Shown: positions 23,034 to 32,091 of the stretch, piece after piece
How positions within the stretch are numbered: the first letter of the stretch is position 1
Layout of the letters: each line of letters begins with the position of its first letter
Made by a program: the position numbers and the translations under genes
The notes under the pieces: generated by a model
Databases searched by the model: none
Seen by the model: the letters and a program-made list of their open reading frames with translations, nothing else
Told to the model about the DNA's origin: nothing
NCBI GenBank assembly: GCA_963781345.1
Contig: CAWAFQ010000013.1
Span: forward strand, 186,001-250,000
DNA length: 64,000 nt
Reading direction: 5' to 3'
Source: JBBRHQ01 sp963781345
GTDB lineage: Bacteria > Actinomycetota > Thermoleophilia > Solirubrobacterales > 70-9

Positions 23034-25589
23034 ATGACGAGCACGATATCCCTGGACGATTCGACCCACCGCGCTGAGGTCGAGAGAATGCTCGCGGCCT
23101 CCCTGCCGCGGCGCGCCAGGCGTCTGCCGCGGCGCGAACTCGTGGTCGAGGGCTCTCTCACCGTCCTCTTCGTCGCGGCCTTCATAGCGCTTGCGGCCAG
23201 CGGCTCCTCGAGCCTCTGGGCCGCGCCGGTGACGCTGGCGATGGTCGGCGCCTATGCGGTCGCCTCCCGTGTCGCCTATCCGATCGCCACAGGCGTCGCG
23301 GTCCCGACCCAGCCGTTCCTCGTCGGCCTCTTTGCCTACGCGGACGCGCGGCTGGTGCCCGGGCTCGTGATCGCGGCGCTGACGCTGGGCACGGTGGGTG
23401 CCTGTCTGGCCGGCCACTCGCGCTGGGATCGGTTGAGCTTCGGCGGTGGGGACGCAATGCACGCCCTCGGCCCGGCGGTCGTCCTCGTCGCCGCCGGATA
23501 CACCCGCGCCGGCGAGGCCCCGTGGGCGATCCTGACTGCGGCATTCGCCGCTCAGTGCGGCGTCGAGCTGGCATCGTCGATGGCGCGCGACTGGATCAAC
23601 TCCGGGGTACGGCCGCGCGTCCAGATCCTCGTCGTGCTTCAGGTATGGGCGCTGGACGCGGCCCTCACTCCGATCGGCATCATGGCGGTCGCAACCGGAA
23701 CCCTCCTCGGAGCTGACTGGGTGCCGCTGACGCTTCTTCCCCTTGTCGCACTGGTTGCACACAGCGCGCGGGACCGCACCGAGCGAATCGAACAACTGGG
23801 CGTCCGCCTCAAGGCAGTGCAGCAAGAGCGCCAGCGGTTGCAGGTTGCCGTCAAGCGGATCGGCGACGCGTTCGCCTCCAAGCTCGACCTCGACTCCCTC
23901 GTCAGCATCCTTGCCGGGGCGGCGGTTGAGGCGCTCGACGCCGAGGCCGGGCGGGGCAAGCTGGTCGACAGCCGCTCGACCCGCCTGAGCTTCGCGATCA
24001 ACGACGACTCGCCCCTTCTCGGGCCACTGCTCGCTGAGGCCGAGGGCGGCACGCTCGAGCATCCTGCGATCGTCGAAGCCCACGATCAGGCCGGCTGGGC
24101 GCTGGCAGCGCCGATAAACACCGCAGCCGGGATAGCCGCCGTCGTCAGCGTCGCACGCTCCAGCGCGCCTTTCTCCGAGGCCGAGCGGGATCTGATCGAC
24201 TACCTCTGCCAACAGGCCGCCATCTCGGCCGGCGACATCGCCTACCACGAGAAGCTGCACCGCCAGGCGCTCACCGACGAGCTCACCGGAGTGGCCAACC
24301 ACCGCCGTCTCCAAGAGGTCCTCGAGGATGCCTTCAGAGCCCACCGCAAGGCCGGTACGCGCGTCTCGCTCCTTCTGCTCGACCTCGATGACTTCAAGCT
24401 CGTCAACGACGCCTTCGGACACCAGACAGGAGATCGGCTTCTGCGCGCGGTGGGGCGTTGCCTGCGGTCCATCTGCCGGTCGAATGACGAACCCGCCCGC
24501 TACGGCGGGGAGGAATTCGCCATGGTGCTACCCGACACCGATCTGGTGCAGGCCACGCGAATCGCCGAGCGCCTGCTCGCGGAGGTGAACTCGCTCGGGT
24601 TCCAGGCACCTTCCGGCGAACCGGTGGAGACGACGGCCTCGATCGGGGTCGCGACCGCAGGAGCAGCCGCACCCGACAAGGCCGCGTTGATCGCCGCTGC
24701 CGACGCGGCACTGTATGAGGCAAAGGAGGCCGGCAAGAATCGGGTGCGGACGTCGCTGGCGTGGTCGCCCGCGCGGTCGGCACCGCAGCGCCTGGCCCCC
24801 GATCTCCCGGCTCAGCTGCAGCGCGCGCTCGATGACGAGGAGCTGGTCGTGCACTATCAGCCCAAGATCGCCCTTCCCAGCCATCAGCCTGTCGGTGTCG
24901 AGGCGCTGCTGCGCTGGCACCATCCCGAACTGGGGTTGCTCGGGCCCACCCGGTTCCTGCCCTGTGTCGAGGGCACCGACCTGCTGCCGCGGATCACCCT
25001 CTGGGTGCTCGCGCGCGCCGTCGGCCAAAACGCCGCCTGGCGCGACGCCGGCCTGCACCTGCCTGTCGCCGTCAACGTCACCACCCAGGACCTCGCCGAC
25101 CCGACATTTCCGTTGGCGGTTACGCGCATCCTCGGCGAGGCCGGCGTCGCACCGCGCGAACTCAAGCTCGAGGTCTCCGAGCACATGGCAGCCGACGAGG
25201 GCGTGGAGGACATGCTTTCAGACCTGCGACGCTGCGGACTCGAGATCGCCATCGACGATTTCGGCAGGGGCCACTCGTCCCTGACCCGCCTGCGCGACCT
25301 TCGAGTCGATGAGCTGAAGCTCGACCGCGACCTCCTCCGCGCGAATCCGGGCCAATCCGACCTCGCGATCACCCGAGCCGCCATCGCCCTTGGCCGCGAC
25401 CTGCATCTCAACGTCGTGGCCGAAGGCGTCGAGGACGCCGACCGTCTCCAGCTGTTCACCTCCATGGGCGCTCACGCGGCACAGGGCTTCCACATCTGCC
25501 CGCCCCTGCTCCCGCATGAGCTCGCGCGCTGGGTCAGCGAGTCCTCCACTCTCGAGGGGTCCCCGGAGATCCCTGAGCTCAGGCTCTGA
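23034..25589 (+). CDS. Membrane-bound GGDEF-EAL bifunctional cyclic-di-GMP protein with GAF-like sensor
   Basis: 851 residues. The N-terminal half of the first 240 residues has about six to seven hydrophobic spans (a MASE-like sensor). A coiled linker (ERIEQLGVRLKAVQQERQRL) and a GAF-like region (about 270-400) follow. The diguanylate cyclase domain (about 415-575) has LTGVANHRRL, LLLLDLDDFKLVND and an intact active site YGGEEF near 490. The EAL phosphodiesterase domain (about 595-840) has VEALLRWHHP, EVSEH, IDDFGRGHSSL, DELKLDR, VAEGVED and QGFH, so the metal-binding acids and the general-base Lys/Glu appear intact. It could both make and degrade c-di-GMP. No c-di-GMP target is visible nearby. 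Start ATG 23034 has no clear Shine-Dalgarno sequence and sits after a stable hairpin. Confidence 0.92.
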   Translation: MTSTISLDDSTHRAEVERMLAASLPRRARRLPRRELVVEGSLTVLFVAAFIALAASGSSSLWAAPVTLAMVGAYAVASRVAYPIATGVAVPTQPFLVGLFAYADARLVPGLVIAALTLGTVGACLAGHSRWDRLSFGGGDAMHALGPAVVLVAAGYTRAGEAPWAILTAAFAAQCGVELASSMARDWINSGVRPRVQILVVLQVWALDAALTPIGIMAVATGTLLGADWVPLTLLPLVALVAHSARDRTERIEQLGVRLKAVQQERQRLQVAVKRIGDAFASKLDLDSLVSILAGAAVEALDAEAGRGKLVDSRSTRLSFAINDDSPLLGPLLAEAEGGTLEHPAIVEAHDQAGWALAAPINTAAGIAAVVSVARSSAPFSEAERDLIDYLCQQAAISAGDIAYHEKLHRQALTDELTGVANHRRLQEVLEDAFRAHRKAGTRVSLLLLDLDDFKLVNDAFGHQTGDRLLRAVGRCLRSICRSNDEPARYGGEEFAMVLPDTDLVQATRIAERLLAEVNSLGFQAPSGEPVETTASIGVATAGAAAPDKAALIAAADAALYEAKEAGKNRVRTSLAWSPARSAPQRLAPDLPAQLQRALDDEELVVHYQPKIALPSHQPVGVEALLRWHHPELGLLGPTRFLPCVEGTDLLPRITLWVLARAVGQNAAWRDAGLHLPVAVNVTTQDLADPTFPLAVTRILGEAGVAPRELKLEVSEHMAADEGVEDMLSDLRRCGLEIAIDDFGRGHSSLTRLRDLRVDELKLDRDLLRANPGQSDLAITRAAIALGRDLHLNVVAEGVEDADRLQLFTSMGAHAAQGFHICPPLLPHELARWVSESSTLEGSPEIPELRL

Positions 25590-25593
25590 CCGA

Positions 25594-26385
25594 TCAGGTC
25601 GTTGCCGGCCTGGGGACGCTCTCGCCGGCGCCGGCCTTGGCCAGGGTCCCGTGGCGGTGGCGGACCACGAGAACCCAGACGACGCCGGCGATCACCATCG
25701 CCAGGCTCTCGAACTGCGCCTGGGTGAGACCGAGGGCAACGTCGTCGTTGCGGCGGACGAACTCGACCGCGAAGCGCTCGGTCCCCGCGTAGACCAGGTA
25801 GATCGCGAAGAGGATCCCGGCGCGGTAGCGGTCGCGCAGCTGCCAGAGGACGTAGGCGCCGAACGACATCACGACCGTCTCATAGACCGGGGTCGGGTGG
25901 ACCTCCTGGGTCGTCGGCACGGTGCCGTCGGGGTAGGCCATCGCCCAGGGCCCGTCCCAGGCCTTGCCGTAGTCGCCGTCGCCGGAGAGCTGGCAGCCGA
26001 TGCGGCCGATCGCGTAGCCGATCGCCAGGGCCGGGGCGCAGACGTCGAGCAGCACCAGCCCGAGGAAACCCCGGTACCAGGCCCAGAGCAGGACCGCGAT
26101 CGCACCGCCGATGGCGCCGCCGTACCAGACCAGGCCCGAGCCCGAGAAGAGGTTGCCGATGAGGTCGTCCTTGACCGAGTCGTAGTTGTCTACGACGTAG
26201 TAGAGGCGGGAGCCGACGACACCGCCGACGAGGGCTGAGAAGGCCATCTCATAGGCCCAGTCGGCCGGCTTGCCGAGCTCCGGCAGCCGCTTCGCGATCA
26301 CCGCCCCGGCGGCGATGAAGCCGAGGGCGAACATGATCCCGAAGGTCTGGAGGGTGAGTGGGCCTAGGTGTATTTCGGGGTACAG
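25594..26385 (-). CDS. lgt: Prolipoprotein diacylglyceryl transferase
   Basis: Integral membrane enzyme that transfers diacylglycerol from phosphatidylglycerol to the lipobox Cys. Spans begin at LQTFGIMFALGFIAAGAVI. The hallmark segments SGLVWYGGAIGGAIAVLLW, the signature IGRIGCQLSGDGDYG and HPTPVYETVVM are all present, with RAGILFAIYLVYAGTERFAV at the C-terminal end. The longest frame would run through the tRNA-Glu gene, so the start must be after 26408. A GAGGAAGG Shine-Dalgarno sequence (26395-26402) is followed 7 nt later by CTG at 26385 (reading LYPEIHLGPL), which fits the family N-terminus and implies a CTG start. The first ATG (26334) would cut into the first span. Confidence 0.88.
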   Translation of the reverse strand: MYPEIHLGPLTLQTFGIMFALGFIAAGAVIAKRLPELGKPADWAYEMAFSALVGGVVGSRLYYVVDNYDSVKDDLIGNLFSGSGLVWYGGAIGGAIAVLLWAWYRGFLGLVLLDVCAPALAIGYAIGRIGCQLSGDGDYGKAWDGPWAMAYPDGTVPTTQEVHPTPVYETVVMSFGAYVLWQLRDRYRAGILFAIYLVYAGTERFAVEFVRRNDDVALGLTQAQFESLAMVIAGVVWVLVVRHRHGTLAKAGAGESVPRPATT

Positions 26386-26407
26386 ATTTGAACCTTCCTC
26401 GTAGGGA

Positions 26408-26480
26408 TAGCCCCGCGGAGAATCGAACTCCGATTGCTGGATCGAAAATCCAGAGTCTTGAACCATTAGACGACGGGGCC
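26408..26480 (-). tRNA. tRNA-Glu(TTC)
   Basis: Read on the minus strand the sequence begins GGCCCCGTCGTCTAATGG. The anticodon arm is CTGGA-TTTTCGA-TCCAG (anticodon TTC), the T arm CGGAG-TTCGATT-CTCCG, and the acceptor end CGGGGCT with A as discriminator. CCA is not encoded. The lgt start lies only 22 nt downstream, so the two may share a transcript. Confidence 0.94.
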
Positions 26481-26531
26481 AAGCCGCCGCAGTTTACGGC
26501 TGGGGTGAAGGCGGACCGAGGATCCGGCCTC

Positions 26532-27422
26532 CTAGTCGCTGAGCAGCATCTCCAGCAGCGCCTTCTGCGCGTGGAGGCGGTTCTCGGCCTGGTCCCAGAC
26601 GGCGGAGTGCTCGCCGTAGAGGACGTCGGCGCTGATCTCCTCGCCGGGATGGGCGGGGAGGCAGTGAAGGACGATGGCGCGGTCGGAGGCGATCGAGAGC
26701 AGGTCGGCGTCGAGCTGGTAGGGGGCGAGGTCGGCGCGGCGGCGGTCGGCCTCGGCGGGATCGGCTCTCCCATGCTGACCCAGACGTCGGTGTAGAGGGC
26801 GTCGGCGCCGTCGGCGGCGACGCGAGCGTCGTCGGTGAGCCGGGCGCCGTGGCCCTGCTCGAGCTGGTACCCCTCCGGGGACGCGACGACAACCTCGACG
26901 TCGGCCAGCTCGCCCGCGATCGTCAGCGAGCGGGCGACGTTGTTGCCGTCGCCGACGTAGGCGAGGCGGGTGCCGGATAGATCGCCCAGGCGCTCGCGCA
27001 TCGTCATCACGTCGGCGAGCGCCTGACAGGGATGGTGAAGGGGGGTGAGGGCATTGACGACGGGGACGTCGGCCGCGGCGGCGAGCTCCTCGACGTCGGT
27101 GTGGGACGTGGCGCGGATGACGATCGCATCGACGTAGCGCGAGAGCACGCGGGCGGTGTCGCCAATCGACTCGCCGCGGCCGAGCTGCATCTCGTCGCCG
27201 CGCAGGACCAGTGGCGTCGCGCCCAGCTCCGCAACGCCGACCTCGAACGAGACCCTGGTCCGGGTCGAGGGCATTCTGGAAGACGAGCGCGATGCTGCGG
27301 CCGGCCAGAGCGTCGGCGCCGAGGCGCTCGGCGCGCCCGGCCTTGAGCTCGGCGGCGCGATCGATCAGAGAGCGCCACTCGAACGCCCCCAACTCTTCAC
27401 CGGTGAGGAAGTGGCCTGGCAA
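26532..27422 (-). CDS. argF: Ornithine carbamoyltransferase (two compensating frameshifts)
   Basis: Arginine biosynthesis enzyme making citrulline from ornithine and carbamoyl phosphate. Motifs include GHFLTGEELGAFEWRSLIDR, the carbamoyl-phosphate motif STRTRVSFEVG, LHHPCQALADVMTM with HPCQ, YVGDGNNVARSL, and the ornithine-binding HCLPAHPGEEISADVLYG. The frame shifts near 27270 (one extra A before ATGCCCTCGACC) and near 26765 (one base missing in CCGATCCCGCC). The net length of 297 codons is normal. TTG 27422 gives the family-like start (PGHFLTGEEL); GTG 27461 is in frame but overlaps the divergent gene. No other arginine genes are nearby. Confidence 0.87.
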   Translation of the reverse strand: MPGHFLTGEELGAFEWRSLIDRAAELKAGRAERLGADALAGRSIALVFQNALDPDQGLVRGRRCGAGRDATGPARRRDAARPRRVDWRHRPRALALRRCDRHPRHVPHRRRGARRRGRRPRRQCPHPPSPSLSGARRRDDDARAPGRSIRHPPRLRRRRQQRRPLADDRGRAGRRRGCRRVPGGVPARAGPRRPAHRRRSRRRRRRRRPLHRRLGQHGRADPAEADRRRADLAPYQLDADLLSIASDRAIVLHCLPAHPGEEISADVLYGEHSAVWDQAENRLHAQKALLEMLLSD

Positions 27423-27441
27423 GGCGCGGATACTACGCGGC

Positions 27442-28265
27442 GTGCAATTCACGGCGATCACCTGGAATCTCTTTCACGGGCGCGACTTCCCCCTGACCCC
27501 AGGCTCTTCAGCTGGCGCTCTCGGCTGTTGCGGGTGAGAGAGCGAAACGAGACCCACGTCCAGGTCAACCGCGACCTCTTCGGCGAGTTCGCGCAGGTGA
27601 TCGCCGGGGCCGGGTGGGACGTGATCCTGCTGCAGGAGTGCCCGCCGCGCTACGCAGAGCGCCTCGCCGGCATCTGCCGGGCCGAGGGCCACCGGGTGCT
27701 GACCTCACGCAACCAGCTGGGTCCGCTGCGGACCGCACTCGCGCTCGCAAACCCTGACCTGGTCGCCTCCAACGAGGGTGGCTCCAACCTCACCCTGGTG
27801 CGGCGCAGCAGCGCGCTGGCGCCGATCGCTGAGCGAGGCGAGTTCGCGCTGCGCGAGGGCCGGCCCGAGCGGCGGATGATGGCCTTGACCCGCACGGCCG
27901 CGGGCGTCTGCGTCGCCAACCTCCACGCGACCAGCAACCTCCCCGCCTACACCTCGGCCGAGCTCCCGGCCGCCGCCGAGCGGGCGATCGCCTGGGCCGG
28001 GAAGGACACGCCGCTGCTGTTCGGGGGAGACCTCAACCTGCGGCCGGCCGAGCACTCAGCCGTCTACGAGGAGCTGCGCGAGCGCTTCGGCCTCGTCCCC
28101 CCAACCGCCCCCAGCGCAATCGACCACCTGCTCTCGCGGGGGCTCGAGATCGTCGAGCCCCCGCACGCATGGCCGCCCGAGCGGCGCGAGACCGAGGACG
28201 AGAGCGGCCTCGCCCTGCGGCTGTCCGACCACCCCCCGGTCGAGGCCATCCTCTCCCTGCCCTGA
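27442..28265 (+). CDS. Endonuclease/exonuclease/phosphatase (EEP) family protein (one frameshift)
   Basis: Metal-dependent EEP-fold hydrolase. The N-terminus VQFTAITWNLFHGRDF holds the catalytic Asn (TWNLFHG). After a shift near 27500 it continues LFSWRSRLLRVRERNETHVQ, GWDVILLQECPPRYAE (metal-binding Glu), VCVANLHATSNLP, PLLFGGDLNLRPAE (catalytic Asp and Asn) and the final LSDHPPVEAIL (Asp-His pair). All expected active-site residues are present in about 274 residues. The substrate may be nucleic acid or a phosphoester. Start GTG 27442 lies 19 bp from the divergent argF start, an unusually tight gap for two promoters. Confidence 0.8.
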
Positions 28266-28359
28266 GCGCAGCGCATTACGGCGACCGGTCGTTGCCGCTC
28301 CCGGCGGGGGATGCGATAGTGGGCGAAGTCCTAAAGACCAGCCGAGGAGGCAACCGCAG

Positions 28360-29031
28360 ATGGCCGCGAAGAAGGGAAGCGCTCGCAAGCCGAGCGCGAA
28401 GAAGTCGAGCAGAGCAAAGCCGGCAGCCAGGGCGAAGCCGAGAGCAAAGCCGGCAGCCAGGGCGAAGCCGAGAGCGAAGAAGTCGAGCGCAGCGACGACC
28501 GGGCTCGACAAGAGCGTGGAGAGCTTCCGCGAGAACCTCGAGCGCACCTTCGCCCGCGATCGCTTCCAGGATGTCGTCGACGACTTTGTCAAGCGCGGCA
28601 GGATGACCCGCGCCGACGCCGAGAAGATGGTCTCCGACCTGGTCAGCCGCAGCCGCAAGCAGACCGACACCCTCGTCAAGGAGCTGGACCGGCTGGTCAA
28701 GCAGGCCCGCAGGGAGGCGCAGCGCCAGGCGAAGCCGGTACGCAAATCGGCGAGGAAGGCGGCCCGCCAGGCCCGCCGCCAGGTCGAGGGAGCCGGCCGT
28801 GCCACCCGCGACGCCGTCGACCCGGCGCTCGCCCAGGCGGACCGTCTGCGCCGCGGCGCCGGCGTTCCCGCCTCCTTCCCGATCACCGCCTACGACCAGC
28901 TGACCGCGGCGCAGATCAAGTCTCGCCTCGGCGACCTCACCGCGGCGGAGCTGCGCAAGGTGCGTGACTACGAGAAGAGCAATGCCAATCGCAAGGGCGT
29001 GATCTCGGCGGTCGAGAAGAAGCTCGGCTAG
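28360..29031 (+). CDS. Lysine/alanine-rich histone-like protein with coiled-coil and C-terminal helical domain
   Basis: 223 residues in three parts. Residues 1-50 are a histone-H1-like basic tail of Ala/Lys/Arg/Pro repeats. Residues 50-155 are a charged, phasin-like coiled-coil (VDDFVKRGRMTRADAEKMVS). The last 45 residues form a helical domain, TAAQIKSRLGDLTAAELRKV followed by RDYEKSNANRKGVI, widespread in actinobacteria. It is likely to bind DNA or polyanions by its tail; whether it is a nucleoid protein or a granule-associated phasin is open. AGGAGG lies about 10 nt before ATG 28360. The tail contains a perfect 30-bp tandem duplication. Confidence 0.65.
   Translation: MAAKKGSARKPSAKKSSRAKPAARAKPRAKPAARAKPRAKKSSAATTGLDKSVESFRENLERTFARDRFQDVVDDFVKRGRMTRADAEKMVSDLVSRSRKQTDTLVKELDRLVKQARREAQRQAKPVRKSARKAARQARRQVEGAGRATRDAVDPALAQADRLRRGAGVPASFPITAYDQLTAAQIKSRLGDLTAAELRKVRDYEKSNANRKGVISAVEKKLG
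28411..28470 (+). repeat. Perfect 30-bp tandem duplication in the basic tail
   Basis: Positions 28411-28440 and 28441-28470 are identical; a third partial copy starts at 28471. The unit begins AGAGCAAAGCCGGCAG and encodes RAKPAARAKP. The repeat number could vary by slippage without shifting the frame. Confidence 0.85.
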
Positions 29032-29098
29032 ACCGGACTGACCCAAGCTCCCCCGACACCTCGGAGACAGATAGCAACGCCTCGCTGGCTCCGGAAGT

Positions 29099-29138
29099 TT
29101 GCGTGGTTTCCGGGGCCATGGGCCCCGAAATCACGCAA
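29099..29138. terminator. Long inverted repeat between convergent genes, probable bidirectional terminator
   Basis: TTGCGTGGTTTCCGGGGCC (29099-29117) can pair with 29121-29138 around a 3-nt loop. The stem is about 18 bp with one bulged base and one G-U pair. It sits between the stops of two convergent genes. No T-run follows on the plus strand. A second, shorter palindrome GTCGAGAG-T-CTCTCGAC lies at 29176-29192. Confidence 0.6.
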
Positions 29139-29211
29139 GCGATGCCGCCGACGACTTCAAGGCGTCGCTATGGAAGTCGAGAGTCTCTCGACTACTTGGG
29201 ATTGGTCCGGG

Positions 29212-30696
29212 CTAGGAGCGGGGGAACTCGCCCACGAGCGCCTCGAAGCGAAGCTCCTCGCCAAGCGTCTCGGCAAGTAGCTCGTCGGCGCGCAGTCGCT
29301 GGCCGCCGCTCCAGAGTCCGGTCAGCCACTCGCCCGCGGCCGGCTCGTCGAACCAGTAGTCGCCGAAACTCTGGCGCAGGTGAGTGCGCCAGCGGGCCTC
29401 GACCGCCCATGCCCGCAGGTAGGAGGCGACGTAGAAGCTTCCGTCCACGTCCTCGAGCCACAGCTCTTCGCTCCAGCTGATGCCGGTCGCCGCGCTGAGC
29501 AGCTCCGCGTAGCGCGCCGGCATCCGCGCCAGGTCAGCGCCCTCGGCGTGGAGCTCCAGCTCGAAGCTGAGCTTGGCGGCGTAGCGCCGCAGGAAGTAGA
29601 GCCTGACCGCTCTAACGTGGTAGACGATCGCCGGCACGTTGGCGTCGAGCGCCCTCTGCAGCCATCCGGGATCCGTGGCGATGTGCTCGAAGAGGAAGGC
29701 GAAGGACTCAGTCACCGAGTTATCGCCGAGGTGGCGAAACTCCATCGGCAGCGAGGCGTCCATGTGGGCGAAGTGCTGCGCGTGTCCACCCTCGTGGAAG
29801 AGCGCCGCGTAGTCCTCACAGCCGCCGACCTTCGGCACCACCAGGTAGACCTCCTCGGGAACCCGGACCGGCGCGCAGTAGGCGCGGGGGGTCTTGGTCG
29901 GACGCTGCTCGGTGTCGAGGACGATGTTGGGCTGGGAGTCGAGCCCGAGCCCGAGCCCCTCCATCGTCTCCGTGAACGCCGGCAGCAGCCGGTCGTCGCT
30001 GAAGCTCGCATCGAGCCCGGGCGCCCGGAAGAAGCGGGCCAGGTCCGCCCTCGTCGCGTGCTCGATCCCGAATCCGAGCACCGCCTCGAGCTCGGTGTCG
30101 AACAGACGCTCGTAGACGTCGGCGGTCGCATCGAGAAAGGCCGATGTCTGCTCCGCCAAGTCCTCGAGGTCGACCCCGCTGAGTTCGGCAAACGCGTCCG
30201 CGTAGCTCGGCCAGCCGAGCTCGGCCACCAGTTGGTGCGAGCGCTCGAGGGCGGCGAGATGCAGGGGGTTGATCTCGCCGGCGAGCAGCTCCATCCGCGC
30301 CGCCTCGATCGCGCGGCGAGGACCGTTGTCGGCCTCGTTCGCCTGCTCCGCCGGTGCCATCCGGTAAGGGATCGGGGTGCCGTCGACGTCGATCACAAGC
30401 TGCGCCTCCTTGGCCGCAATCGCCGCCGCCTCCGGGGCGCAGGCCCTGCCGAGGTGTGAGCCGACCGCGAACTGGAGCAGGTGGCCGGCGCGCCGGCGCC
30501 GCTCTGCGGACGCCGTCTCCTTGGCATCGCGCAGCTGATCTATCGCCTCGCGGGTGAAGAGCTCGCTGTGGCGCTCATAGACCGCCTCCACCTCGTAGGA
30601 GGGCTTCTGACCGGAGTAGTGGAGGTGGTACTCGAGGTCGAGCTCGCCGAGGAACGCCTCCGTCGCGGCGGAGTAGGTGTCGAGGTCGAACGGCAC
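29212..30696 (-). CDS. M3-like zinc metallopeptidase (gluzincin), HEGGH type
   Basis: 494 residues, mostly helical. The zinc site is LFHEGGHAQHFAH (HExxH, near residue 301). A downstream helix, NSVTESFAFLFEHIATDPGW, holds the third ligand Glu. These features resemble oligopeptidase F / M3 enzymes, although the overall size is smaller than typical M3 peptidases (about 600-700). No signal peptide is seen, so a cytosolic peptidase is likely. GTG 30696 (VPFDLDTYSAATEAF) is preferred over the frame's first codon at 30735 because the extra residues look non-coding and overlap the divergent methyltransferase promoter. Confidence 0.75.
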   Translation of the reverse strand: MPFDLDTYSAATEAFLGELDLEYHLHYSGQKPSYEVEAVYERHSELFTREAIDQLRDAKETASAERRRRAGHLLQFAVGSHLGRACAPEAAAIAAKEAQLVIDVDGTPIPYRMAPAEQANEADNGPRRAIEAARMELLAGEINPLHLAALERSHQLVAELGWPSYADAFAELSGVDLEDLAEQTSAFLDATADVYERLFDTELEAVLGFGIEHATRADLARFFRAPGLDASFSDDRLLPAFTETMEGLGLGLDSQPNIVLDTEQRPTKTPRAYCAPVRVPEEVYLVVPKVGGCEDYAALFHEGGHAQHFAHMDASLPMEFRHLGDNSVTESFAFLFEHIATDPGWLQRALDANVPAIVYHVRAVRLYFLRRYAAKLSFELELHAEGADLARMPARYAELLSAATGISWSEELWLEDVDGSFYVASYLRAWAVEARWRTHLRQSFGDYWFDEPAAGEWLTGLWSGGQRLRADELLAETLGEELRFEALVGEFPRS

Positions 30697-30715
30697 GGGG
30701 TGCCACGATAGGGAA

Positions 30716-32091
30716 GTGGAAGGAACGGAAAGCACAGAGCACAGAGCAGGGGGCGAGGGCGCGGTCGCCGAGCGGACCAGGCCGAGGCGCGGGGAGGAGC
30801 TCGAGCTCGAGATCGAGACGCTCGTCTACGGTGGGCGCGGGCTTGCGCGAAGCAGCGGCTACGTCGTCTTCGTCGCCGGGGCGCTCCCGGGGGACCGGGT
30901 CCGGGCCGAGGTGACGAAGCCGAAGCGGGCCTTCGCCGAGGCACGTACGCTCGAGCTGCTGCGACCGAGCCCTGACCGCGTCCCCGACAGCTGTGAGCAC
31001 GAGGGCGAGCCCTGCCCCGGCGCCCCCTGGCAGGGTCTGGCCTACGAGCGCCAGCTCGCCCACAAGCAGGAGCAGGTCGACGACGCGCTGCGACGGATCG
31101 GCGGCCTCGACGGCTTCGAGCTGGAGCAGATCGAGCCGGCCGCCCAACGGTGGCGCTACCGCAACAAGCTCGAGTACTCCTTCGGCGAGCGCGAAGGGGA
31201 GCCGGTGCTCGGCTTCCACGCCCGTGGCCGCTGGGACGTGGTCGTCGGCGTCGAGGACTGCAGGCTCGCCTCCGAGCGCGGAAACGAGGTCCGCAACGAG
31301 GTCCGCGACTGGGCGCGGGCGAGACGCTCTCCGCCTACGACCGCCGCAGCCGCAGGGGGATTCTGCGCAACCTGATCGTCCGCGAGGGCCGCCGTACCGC
31401 CCAGATCCAGACCCGCCTCGTGACCTCGCCCGGGCGCTTCCCGAAGCCGCCGGTCGATCTCCACACGGTGATCGAGGGGCCCTCCGGCGGAACCGACGGA
31501 CCGACCGGCGTGCTCGGCGCGGAGCGCCTCGCCGAGGAGCTCTGCGGCCTCCGCCTCGAGCTCTCCCACGGCGCCTTCTTCCAGACCAACACGGAGATGG
31601 CCGAGCGCCTCTACGGCGTCGTCCACGAGTTCGCCGGCCTCCGCGGTCGCGAGCGCGTCTTCGACCTCTACTGCGGGATCGGCACCATCGGCCTCACCCT
31701 CGCCGCCGACGCCGGTGAGATCTGGGGGCTGGAGATCATCCCCGAGGCGATCGCCGACGCCGAGCGAAACGCCGAGGCCAACCGGATCACCAACGCCCGC
31801 TTCGTCGCCGCCAATGCCCGTACCGGCGTCGGGCCGCTGCTCGAGAAGGCCGGGCGCCCCGACGTGGTCGTGATCGACCCTCCCCGCTCGGGCCTCTCGC
31901 AGAAGATCGTCCGCAGGGTGATCGAGTGCGAGGCGCCGCGGATCGTCTACGTCTCGTGCAACCCGACGACGCTGGCCCCGAACGCTGCGCAGCTCGGCGA
32001 GGCCGGATATAGGCTGCGCCGCGTGAAGCCGGTGGACATGTTTCCCCAGACCCCCCACATCGAGTGCGTGGCGCTGCTGGAGCGCGAATGA
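30716..32091 (+). CDS. RumA/TrmA-family RNA (uracil-C5) methyltransferase (one frameshift)
   Basis: SAM-dependent enzyme that methylates uridine in 23S rRNA or tRNA. The N-terminal TRAM domain reads ELELEIETLVYGGRGLARSS, VVFVAGALPGDRVRAEV. A central RNA-binding part with CEHEGEPCPG follows, then the methyltransferase core with FFQTNTEMAERLY, VFDLYCGIGTIGLTLA, VVVIDPPRSGL and the catalytic Cys in IVYVSCNPTTLA. One base is lost or gained near 31318, between DWARA and GETLSAYDRR. The start is uncertain: GTG 30716 or ATG 30677 in frame. RlmD, RlmC and TrmA cannot be separated here. Confidence 0.85.
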
